Positions 7,474-13,824 of a stretch of 16,977 bases of DNA are shown here, piece after piece. Under the pieces are notes generated by a model. It saw only the letters and a program-made list of their open reading frames with translations. It was not told the DNA's origin and searched no databases. Position numbers and translations under genes: made by a program. This stretch comes from Spirochaetaceae bacterium (GTDB lineage Bacteria > Spirochaetota > Spirochaetia > B11-G9), in NCBI GenBank assembly GCA_030633365.1, contig DAOVSY010000017.1, positions 1 to 16,977 of the forward strand, read 5' to 3'. Numbering within the stretch: the stretch's first letter is position 1; each line of letters begins with the position of its first letter.

Positions 7474-8574
7474 TTAAGTTATTTCACTAACCCTGTCCAT
7501 AGGCGATATAATTTCGGTTACCCTAACACCAAAGTTTTCATCAATAACAACTACTTCCCCTTTGGCGATTAGTTTATGGTTAACAAGAATATCAACAGGT
7601 TCTCCTGCTAATTTATCCAGTTCTATAATGGTACCTTCTCCCATTCCCAGAATATCTTTAATTAATCTTTTCGTTCGACCCAACTCAACAGTCATCTCCA
7701 TATAGACGTCCATGAGTAAGCCGATATTTCCCTGTTCTCCAGCCGATAATTGAGGAGTAAGATTTGGAAATTGTACAGATTGTACATTTGCCTGATTAAA
7801 ACCCATACCGCCCATTTGGCCCATACCACCCATCTGGCCCATATCCATCTGACCACCGGATTGTACAGGATTACCCATCATATCAGATCCACCACCCAAA
7901 CCAAGAGAGGCCATAGGATCCGGTTGTGAGACTCCGCCAATATGAGAAGCTATTTCTTTAACAATACCAACATCAAATAATTCAACCAGAGTAGAAGGTT
8001 CACTACCTTCAAGTTCAACAGGAAAGGTTGCCTTTAAAATATAATCTGAAGAAAATGTCAGTTCACTACCAGACATTACTGCTGTTTGTCCTGGAGCATT
8101 CATAACAGTGACACCAACAAGCTCACCTATAGAAGTAGCTGAAGAACCAGCAATAGTATTAGCCGCTTCCTCCAAAGCTGATAGAGCTGCTTCATTTAGC
8201 TCAACTTCACTCTGACCCATCATTTTCCCGGCTACAACTCTGGCAAAAGGCTCATCAAAGACATATGAGTGTGAACCTTTGACTCCTTCAGAATAGTCCA
8301 TCTTTATCTCTACCAGACTACCTTCGAATCCTGCACCCAGATCCGAGCTTTTAATAATTTCTATAGTGGGCGCTTTCAAACTTAGAGATTCACCAATCAT
8401 ACCTCCAAGATTTGCTTCCTTGGAAGCTACTGTATCATTTAGAAAACTGGTAAAATCCATCTTGGCTTTAGCAGATAAACCAGATTCATCTGCAGCAGGA
8501 GCTTCATCAAAATCCATACTACTACCCTGCAATAAAGCATCAATCTCATCCTGAGACAGGGAACCATCACTCAT
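7474..8574 (-). CDS. fliY: FliY, CheC-like/FliN switch-complex protein
   Basis: A 366-residue fusion of a CheC-like domain and a C-terminal FliN (SpoA) domain, the FliY form of the C-ring switch protein. Residues 5-15 (SLSQDEIDALL) match the CheY-P-binding N-terminal motif of FliM. The CheC-like domain spans about 40-215 and holds one phosphatase-type motif, S132-x3-E136-x2-N139, with P161 about 22 residues on. I could not find a clear second copy. A Gly/Met/Gln-rich linker follows at 221-260. The SpoA domain (about 285-362) includes LLMDVYMEMTVELGRTKRLIKDIL and IDENFGVRVTEIISPMDRV. The ATG lies two bases after the fliM stop, with AAGGAG inside the fliM end. The protein may both switch rotation and remove phosphate from CheY-P. 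Confidence 0.93.
   Translation of the reverse strand: MSDGSLSQDEIDALLQGSSMDFDEAPAADESGLSAKAKMDFTSFLNDTVASKEANLGGMIGESLSLKAPTIEIIKSSDLGAGFEGSLVEIKMDYSEGVKGSHSYVFDEPFARVVAGKMMGQSEVELNEAALSALEEAANTIAGSSATSIGELVGVTVMNAPGQTAVMSGSELTFSSDYILKATFPVELEGSEPSTLVELFDVGIVKEIASHIGGVSQPDPMASLGLGGGSDMMGNPVQSGGQMDMGQMGGMGQMGGMGFNQANVQSVQFPNLTPQLSAGEQGNIGLLMDVYMEMTVELGRTKRLIKDILGMGEGTIIELDKLAGEPVDILVNHKLIAKGEVVVIDENFGVRVTEIISPMDRVSEIT
7801..7836 (-). repeat. Tandem 18-base repeat in the fliY linker
   Basis: Two in-frame copies of an 18-base unit encode QMGGMG twice (FliY residues 247-258). The copies differ at three positions. They form the core of a longer Gly/Met/Gln-rich flexible linker between the CheC-like and SpoA domains. 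Confidence 0.75.
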
Positions 8575-8576
8575 TT

Positions 8577-9599
8577 CTATTCTCCTTCAGCCGAAAGTTC
8601 TTCAAATTCACTCTTGGTCACTTCTTCTAGTTTTTCTGTTATCTGTACTGCCAGCTTATTTCCTACAACACCTGGACGGCACATAAATTTTTCTCTATTA
8701 CCTACTTTCAGAACCATGGGATCACCTGTCCTTACATCAGGCAGTCTAATTACATCTCCCTGCTGAAGTGAAAGCAGATCCCTTACTGTAAGATTCATAT
8801 TCCCAATTTCAGCACTGACTGTAATACCAATCATAGACAATCTTTCTTTTAAAATATTAAGATTTTCCGTTGTTCCACCACTTCTTACGGATGAATACAT
8901 GTATTGAGCAGACAACTTGGAAATTATAGGTTCAATTGTAAGATAAGGAATACAAAAGTTCATCATTCCTTCAACTTCACCAACTTTTGTTTCCAGGGTT
9001 ACAAGTACAACCATCTCTGTCGGGGGAACAATCTGAGCAAACTGGGGATTTGTTTCTATTTGTCCCAATCTGGGTCTAAGATCAATCACCTGACTCCAGG
9101 CCTCTCTAAGATTTCCAAGGATTCTTACAATAATATTTTCCATTACAGATTGTTCTATATCAGAAAGATCCCTGTTAACCTTTGTCCCTTCGCCCTTACC
9201 TCCAAATAATCTATCAATTATTGAGAATGTAATTGCAGGATCAATTTCCAAAACAGCAGATCCTTTAAGAGGATCCATATTAATTATTCCTAAAGTTGTA
9301 GGATTGGGAATAGAACGAATAAATTCCTCATATGTAAGCTGATCTACAGAAGCTACATGAACATTTACAAGACTTCGAAGCTGTGCAGACATTGCAGTAG
9401 TTGTAAGACGTGCAAAAGTTTCATGCATAATTGAAACAGTTCTAATTTGTTCTTTAGAAAATTTATCCGGACGTTTAAAATCATAAATTTTAATCTTCCG
9501 CTGTTCCTGAGTCTGACTAACTGATTCTGTCTCTATTTCTCCGGATGATATTGCTGTTAACAGCTGATCAATTTCATCCTGGGAAAGTACTTCATTCAT
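8577..9599 (-). CDS. fliM: FliM, flagellar motor switch protein
   Basis: A 340-residue FliM, the C-ring protein that receives CheY-P and reverses rotation. The N-terminal CheY-P-binding helix is LSQDEIDQLL at 5-14. The middle CheC-like domain runs from about 35 to 235 and includes the GGKGEG loop at 133-138, a conserved FliG-contact region. The C-terminal SpoA domain (about 250-322) contains ITVSAEIGNMNLTVRDLLSLQQGDVIRLPD. The ATG is preceded by GGGAG eight bases upstream. The gene follows fliL by 14 bases and is followed after two bases by fliY, whose ribosome site lies inside the fliM end. Length and domains are normal. Confidence 0.97.
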   Translation of the reverse strand: MNEVLSQDEIDQLLTAISSGEIETESVSQTQEQRKIKIYDFKRPDKFSKEQIRTVSIMHETFARLTTTAMSAQLRSLVNVHVASVDQLTYEEFIRSIPNPTTLGIINMDPLKGSAVLEIDPAITFSIIDRLFGGKGEGTKVNRDLSDIEQSVMENIIVRILGNLREAWSQVIDLRPRLGQIETNPQFAQIVPPTEMVVLVTLETKVGEVEGMMNFCIPYLTIEPIISKLSAQYMYSSVRSGGTTENLNILKERLSMIGITVSAEIGNMNLTVRDLLSLQQGDVIRLPDVRTGDPMVLKVGNREKFMCRPGVVGNKLAVQITEKLEEVTKSEFEELSAEGE

Positions 9600-9613
9600 C
9601 TGTGGTGCTCCCG

Positions 9614-10162
9614 CTAAAACTCTATTATATTATAATCAAGAAATACAATTTCTTTAACAGACTGCTTAATAACAAGCTTATTTATTGCCTGTTTAAGTTC
9701 ATTTTTTATTTGCTTTTCTTTATCCGCAGTTAATTCTGACCTTAACTTTTCAGCAAAAAAACTTCGGATTCTATCCACAATTATTTCATTCCTGGCAATT
9801 AGATCTGTTTGAACTGCTGTATCATCCATTTCATACCCAAGTTTTGGATGTAAAACCACAGTTACAGGCTGGTCATCAGCTGTTCGCACACGAATTTCTT
9901 TTAAATCATACCACTGAAGAATATCCGGAACTTCATTATATTCTACAGAGTCTGAAGGATAAACTACATTCTGAGGTCCTTTGTTTAGAAAGCCCACTGT
10001 AACAATTACTATGGTTACAATAAATATAACTGCAGCTAAACCAAGAGCGACCCATTTCAGGAGCCTGAGTACAACAGCAGGAATAAACCCTGCTTTTCCT
10101 CCCAACTCCTGGCCTTCTCCACCGGCTATTTCTTCTTCAGCAAAAACTTCTTCATCGCTCAT
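9614..10162 (-). CDS. fliL: FliL, stator-associated basal-body protein
   Basis: A 182-residue single-pass inner-membrane protein. FliL surrounds or stabilises the MotAB stator at the motor; in Borrelia it promotes stator recruitment (known of family). From the chosen start, an acidic cytoplasmic N-terminus (about 1-20) leads to a transmembrane segment near 36-58 and a periplasmic FliL domain ending in VKEIVFLDYNIIEF, the usual C-terminal strand. The longest frame would begin eight codons earlier at 10186, but that ATG has no ribosome site and lies in the loop of a small inverted repeat. The ATG at 10160-10162 has AGGAG six bases upstream. It lies 66 bases after motB and 14 before fliM. Confidence 0.93.
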   Translation of the reverse strand: MSDEEVFAEEEIAGGEGQELGGKAGFIPAVVLRLLKWVALGLAAVIFIVTIVIVTVGFLNKGPQNVVYPSDSVEYNEVPDILQWYDLKEIRVRTADDQPVTVVLHPKLGYEMDDTAVQTDLIARNEIIVDRIRSFFAEKLRSELTADKEKQIKNELKQAINKLVIKQSVKEIVFLDYNIIEF

Positions 10163-10168
10163 GAACAA

Positions 10169-10173
10169 CTCCT
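10169..10173 (-). promoter_or_regulatory. Shine-Dalgarno site deciding the fliL start
   Basis: AGGAG lies six bases before the ATG at 10160-10162. It lies inside the longer frame that starts at 10186, so it marks the shorter form as the real product. Confidence 0.75.
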
Positions 10174-10174
10174 G

Positions 10175-10218
10175 AATTCCAGACATGGAATTTTATCTTA
10201 ATTGAGAGAATTATGCAA
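10175..10218 (-). promoter_or_regulatory. Possible weak promoter and small hairpin between motB and fliL
   Basis: Reading the minus strand, TTGCAT (10213-10218) and TAAAAT (10190-10195) are separated by 17 bases, a spacing fit for a sigma-70 type promoter. The -35 box matches consensus at only three of six positions. Overlapping it, AATTCC/GGAATT (10187-10192 and 10175-10180) form a six-pair stem with a six-base loop directly before the fliL ribosome site. Both signals are weak in AT-rich DNA, so this is a candidate only. Confidence 0.2.
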
Positions 10219-10228
10219 ACGATATTGT

Positions 10229-10960
10229 CTACAAGTGTCCCTCAGTCAGTATAATTATATCAACCCTTCTATTATAAGCTCTGCCCTCTTCTGTATCTTC
10301 AGATGCAAGGGGTACAGTATCTGCAAAACCGGCAACTTGAAACTGGCTCTCATTTACACCAAAGTCCACCAGATAGTGCAGAACATTGGTAGACCTGGCT
10401 GTAGAAAGTTCCCAATTACTTGGCCAGGGGCTGTCTGTACCAGTAGGGCTGGAATCCGTATGCCCTTCCACTCTAAAAATTTTATCAGACAGATCCTCAG
10501 AATTCAGCAGTAGAGCCGCCTTCTGAAGTGTTGCCCGGGCCTGTTCAATATCAATATCCGCTGTTCCGGGTTTAAAAAATGAATCTGCAGCCAGACTAAT
10601 TACCAGACCCCGTTCATCTTCTTTTATTCGAATCTTTTTTGTTTTTATTTCCGGTTGAAAAGTACTAATAGCTCTTTTCCTTGAATTATCCATAGATCTT
10701 GCACTTTCCATTGAAGGAAGAGACATAATATTATTACCAAGCTCTGCAAGCTTTCCTGCCTGAAGAGTATTTCCACCTGTCTGAATTCCAAGGCCGCTGA
10801 AAGCTGCAAGTATTAATTTTATTCTGGAACCTTCCTCTATGGGCGGAGAATAAAGAAGAACAAAGAAACACAGTAAAAGAGTTACCATGTCACCATAGGT
10901 TAACATGTACTCTGCTACTTTCTGTTCACATTTAGGACATTTTTTACCTTTACCACCCAT
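10229..10960 (-). CDS. motB: MotB, stator protein with peptidoglycan-binding domain
   Basis: A 243-residue MotB. It pairs with MotA to form the ion-driven stator and anchors it to peptidoglycan. The single transmembrane segment (about 19-37, MLTYGDMVTLLLCFFVLLY) carries D24, the expected ion-binding aspartate. A plug/linker region follows, then an OmpA-like domain (about 115-238) with GHTDS at 166-170, NWELSTARS at 182-190 and NRRVDI at 230-235. The N-terminal tail holds a CPKC pair (residues 8-11). The ATG lies eight bases after motA; the motA stop TAG is part of the TAGGGG ribosome site. Proton or sodium use cannot be decided from the sequence by eye. Confidence 0.96.
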   Translation of the reverse strand: MGGKGKKCPKCEQKVAEYMLTYGDMVTLLLCFFVLLYSPPIEEGSRIKLILAAFSGLGIQTGGNTLQAGKLAELGNNIMSLPSMESARSMDNSRKRAISTFQPEIKTKKIRIKEDERGLVISLAADSFFKPGTADIDIEQARATLQKAALLLNSEDLSDKIFRVEGHTDSSPTGTDSPWPSNWELSTARSTNVLHYLVDFGVNESQFQVAGFADTVPLASEDTEEGRAYNRRVDIIILTEGHL

Positions 10961-10968
10961 ACTGACCC

Positions 10969-11751
10969 CTAATCACCAGCCATCTCTTCCATCATAGTTT
11001 TTCGTTTGACCGGATCCAGAAAAGAAACAAGTTTAAATTTAAGAATATTTGGGTTATCCCCTGCCTGAATAGAAAGAATTCCCTCTATCATAATTTCCCG
11101 GGTCAACCTCTCTTCCTGATCTCTGTCTTCAAGTTTATTTTTAAATGGAATCAATGCTGCATTTGCAAAAATCGATCCATACATAGTAGTTATGAGTGCA
11201 AGAGCCATACCAGAACCAATTGCATCCGGATCATCCAGATTTGCAAGCATGGCTATAAGGCCTGCAAGGGTGCCAATCATACCAAAAGCTGGTGCAAGTG
11301 ACCCCCAATCTGAAAAAAACTTTATTCCAATTGAATGTCTGGATTCAAGCTGTTCAAGATCACTGTAAAGTATTGCCTTAATAATTTCAGGATCAGTACC
11401 ATCTACAACCATCTGAATACCATTCTTTAAAAATTCATCACCTACATCTTCAATATCATCTTCAAGGGCTAAAAGGCCTTCTCTTCTTGCCCGTTCAGAA
11501 AAGTTTACCAGTGTAGAAATAGTTTTTTCAAGTTCATAATTTGGTATCTTAAAAACATGGTTCAAAATTTTTGAAAGACCCAGAACCCGGGCCAATGGAT
11601 TTGAAATCATCATTGCTGCAAAGGAACCACCGATTACCATTAAAAAGGAATTTAAATCTACATAGATTCCCAGACCACTCCCACCAAGTGCCATTGAAAG
11701 GATAATTAGTCCAAATGCCAGAACTAATCCAATAATCGTTGATATATCCAT
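10969..11751 (-). CDS. motA: MotA, stator protein
   Basis: A 260-residue MotA/ExbB-family protein with four hydrophobic segments at about 3-23, 32-50, 153-173 and 182-203. MotA forms the pentamer that rotates around MotB and pushes on FliG. The cytoplasmic loop carries ARREGLLALEDD (88-99); R90 and E97 look like the equivalents of the torque-generating Arg90/Glu98 of E. coli. P154 (in LAPAFGM) and P202 (in LIPFKNKL) match the two conserved prolines that couple ion flow to rotation. The ATG lies seven bases after flbD, whose ending GAGGAGTAGG supplies a ribosome site. Length is slightly shorter than enterobacterial MotA (295). Confidence 0.96.
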   Translation of the reverse strand: MDISTIIGLVLAFGLIILSMALGGSGLGIYVDLNSFLMVIGGSFAAMMISNPLARVLGLSKILNHVFKIPNYELEKTISTLVNFSERARREGLLALEDDIEDVGDEFLKNGIQMVVDGTDPEIIKAILYSDLEQLESRHSIGIKFFSDWGSLAPAFGMIGTLAGLIAMLANLDDPDAIGSGMALALITTMYGSIFANAALIPFKNKLEDRDQEERLTREIMIEGILSIQAGDNPNILKFKLVSFLDPVKRKTMMEEMAGD

Positions 11752-11758
11752 TTATAAC

Positions 11759-11956
11759 CTACTCCTCATTCTTAAAGGCACCAATTAATCGCCTGTATTC
11801 AACTATACTCTGAAAAACTTCCTGATATTCTTCCTTTACAATCAGGCGTTTCCCGGAAAGCATGATAAGGGTTGTATCCGGATTACTCTCTATATATTCA
11901 ATCTGATGAGGATTTATATAGTAAGTGCTTCCTTTCAACCTTGTAACCTGTATCAT
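11759..11956 (-). CDS. flbD: FlbD (SwrD-like) small motility protein
   Basis: A 65-residue FlbD-family protein (MIQVTRLKGSTYYINPHQIEYIESNPDTTLIMLSGKRLIV...). The family is small and cytosolic. The Bacillus relative SwrD is reported to raise motor torque, but the molecular role is unclear. The conserved core is the opening MIxVTRLxG, the YYINPHQIEYIE segment and the TLIMLSGKRLIVKE strand pair. There is no membrane segment. It sits between the hook gene and motA, 25 bases after flgE and 7 before motA, with AGGAAAGGATG as ribosome site. That position next to the stator genes agrees with a stator-linked role. It should not be confused with the unrelated Caulobacter FlbD transcription factor. Confidence 0.88.
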   Translation of the reverse strand: MIQVTRLKGSTYYINPHQIEYIESNPDTTLIMLSGKRLIVKEEYQEVFQSIVEYRRLIGAFKNEE

Positions 11957-11981
11957 ATCATCCTTTCCTTTTTACCATTCT

Positions 11982-13367
11982 CTATCGTTTAAGTGTCAGT
12001 AATTCCTGAAGCATCTGATCAGAGGTAGTAATTGTTTTCGAGTTTGCCTGAAAACCACGCTGTGTAACAATCATATCAGTAAACTGTTCTGCCAGGTCAA
12101 CATTACTCATTTCAAGTGCACCTGCTATCATCTTGCCCTTTCCAGCTACTCCGGACTGACTAATATTGGGATCTCCGGAATTATTGGAGATAACATATGT
12201 ACTTTCACCTGCTTTTTCCAAACCACCAGGGTTAGTAAAACTAGCCATTGCAACCTGCCCCAGAAGTCTGTTTGTTCCATTTGAATAAACACCTGTTATT
12301 TGGCCGGACTGATCAATCTTAAAGTTTTCAAGATATCCCATTGGGTAACCATTTTGTCTAAAAGCCTTGGTAGAACTTTTTTCTGCAAACTGAGTTACAG
12401 AATTTACAACACTTCCAACATCTCCAAGGTTAAGCAGAAAATTCTGTCTTACCTGACCTTCACCTTCATCAGCTGCCTGTTGAACATCAAAACCTATATT
12501 TACCTGAAGTGCTCCTGTCTCTATTCTTTCTCCAAGACTATCTACAGCACCTGTAAGTACACCCAAATTACTAAATTCTACTATAAAAGTATCTGCAGTA
12601 CTGTTAATATCGCCTACATCTGCAAGGGTGTTTGTATTAATTTCTGCATCCGGATCAATTACAACCTGACCCTGCCATTGATTTTCAACACCTGGAACCT
12701 TGGTAAAGTTAACTCTTAAAGTATGTGTATTCCCAAAGGAATCATAAACTGCTTTATCTATACTCCATGTGCCCTCTCTTGTCTCAATTGCACCTGCACC
12801 TTCATTTAAATCCTGTGTTCTTTTGTCCAGATTACATGCCAGTTCAACCTCTGAGGTTGCAGATGCAGGATCTTTACTTCCAACAGGAATAACAAGATTA
12901 TTTACATCAGCAGCTGCATTTACAAAATTTTGTCCATCAATAGTTTCTGCCTGCCACCCCTGGACTCTCATTCCATTTGCAGGGTTTATAAGGGTACCAT
13001 TTTCGTCAAGACCAAATGCGCCTGCTCTTGTATAAAATTCCTTTGCTCCGGAACTCATAACAAAGAATCCATTCCCCTGAATAGCCAAATCTGTCATAAC
13101 TCCGGTTGTCTGCATAGACCCTTGAGTATGTATAGTATCTATTGAAGCTACTGTCATACCAAGTCCAACCTGTTTGGGGTTAACACCACCAAGATCCGCT
13201 GTAGGCCTTGCTGCTCCGGACATGGTCTGTGAAAGCATATCCTGAAAATTAACTCTTCCTTTCTTAAATCCTACAGTGTTAATATTAGAGATGTTGTTAC
13301 CAATTACGTCCATTCGGATCTGATGATTCTGAAGTCCTGAAACTCCTGAATATAGTGATCGCATCAT
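11982..13367 (-). CDS. flgE: FlgE, flagellar hook protein with lysinoalanine crosslink residues
   Basis: A 461-residue hook protein. The N-terminal flagellar rod/hook domain (MMRSLYSGVSGLQNHQIRMDVIGNNISNINTVGFKKGRVNFQDML) and the C-terminal segment (MSNVDLAEQFTDMIVTQRGFQANSKTITTSDQMLQELLTLKR) form the coiled D0 core. The central domains D1/D2 face outward. Counted from the double-Met start, K165 and C178 (codons 12873-12875 and 12834-12836) fall at the positions that form the lysinoalanine crosslink of Treponema denticola FlgE; C178 is the only cysteine, and N179 follows it. The start ATG overlaps the flgD stop by four bases with AGGAGG upstream. A second ATG directly follows; the numbering match favours the first. 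Confidence 0.97.
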   Translation of the reverse strand: MMRSLYSGVSGLQNHQIRMDVIGNNISNINTVGFKKGRVNFQDMLSQTMSGAARPTADLGGVNPKQVGLGMTVASIDTIHTQGSMQTTGVMTDLAIQGNGFFVMSSGAKEFYTRAGAFGLDENGTLINPANGMRVQGWQAETIDGQNFVNAAADVNNLVIPVGSKDPASATSEVELACNLDKRTQDLNEGAGAIETREGTWSIDKAVYDSFGNTHTLRVNFTKVPGVENQWQGQVVIDPDAEINTNTLADVGDINSTADTFIVEFSNLGVLTGAVDSLGERIETGALQVNIGFDVQQAADEGEGQVRQNFLLNLGDVGSVVNSVTQFAEKSSTKAFRQNGYPMGYLENFKIDQSGQITGVYSNGTNRLLGQVAMASFTNPGGLEKAGESTYVISNNSGDPNISQSGVAGKGKMIAGALEMSNVDLAEQFTDMIVTQRGFQANSKTITTSDQMLQELLTLKR

Positions 13368-13813
13368 AAAGCAGCCTCCTGTTCGCTTACCTTTTCTACA
13401 TTTTGATAGTCATAATATTTTCCATCAATTAAAATCTGTGGAAAATCTCTACCGGAAACTTCTTCAACTTTTCCACTAATCATTTTACCGCCATCAATAA
13501 CTTCCACCCATTTCCCAAGAAGGTTCAGAGCATTACTTTGTCCCAACATTCCGGAAAGCTCATTAAATCCATTGCTCATATTTGTCATCTGTTCAAGAGA
13601 TGAGAACTGAGCCATTTGAGAAATAAATTCTTTGTCTTCCATAGGTGCAGTGGGATCCTGATAGCTAAGCTGGGTAATAAGTATTTTTAAAAAATCATCT
13701 TTATCCAGAGTATTATCATTAGCCTTTCCACCACTTAAGGCTTTGTTAAAGGTATCATTCTGTATATTAACCCTTGCCTGCTCAGAATTTGAAAGTACAC
13801 TTGTAAAATCCAT
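13364..13813 (-). CDS. flgD: FlgD, hook-cap protein (short form)
   Basis: A 149-residue hook-cap scaffold that sits on the growing hook and guides FlgE assembly, then is discarded. The conserved N-terminal FlgD segment is clear: DFLKILITQLSYQDPTAPMEDKEFISQMAQFSSLEQM at 40-76. After about residue 100 only a small beta-rich tail remains (KWVEVIDGGKMISGKVEEV...). Enterobacterial FlgD is about 230 residues and carries FlgD Ig-like/tudor domains; here the Ig-like part is absent, while part of the tudor-like region may remain. The ATG has AGGGGATT upstream and follows fliK by 11 bases. The stop overlaps flgE by four bases. Confidence 0.94.
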   Translation of the reverse strand: MDFTSVLSNSEQARVNIQNDTFNKALSGGKANDNTLDKDDFLKILITQLSYQDPTAPMEDKEFISQMAQFSSLEQMTNMSNGFNELSGMLGQSNALNLLGKWVEVIDGGKMISGKVEEVSGRDFPQILIDGKYYDYQNVEKVSEQEAAL

Positions 13814-13824
13814 ATAATCCCCTA

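Noticed and set aside
12300..12719. A 139-codon plus-strand open frame opposite flgE
   Set aside because: Antisense shadow of a well-conserved hook gene; the Tyr/Ser/Lys-rich product resembles no known family.
13364..13813. flgD as a gene broken by a frameshift because of its short length
   Set aside because: The stop overlaps the flgE start in the usual ATGA form, and the ribosome site of flgE lies inside the flgD end. The junction looks intact and evolved.
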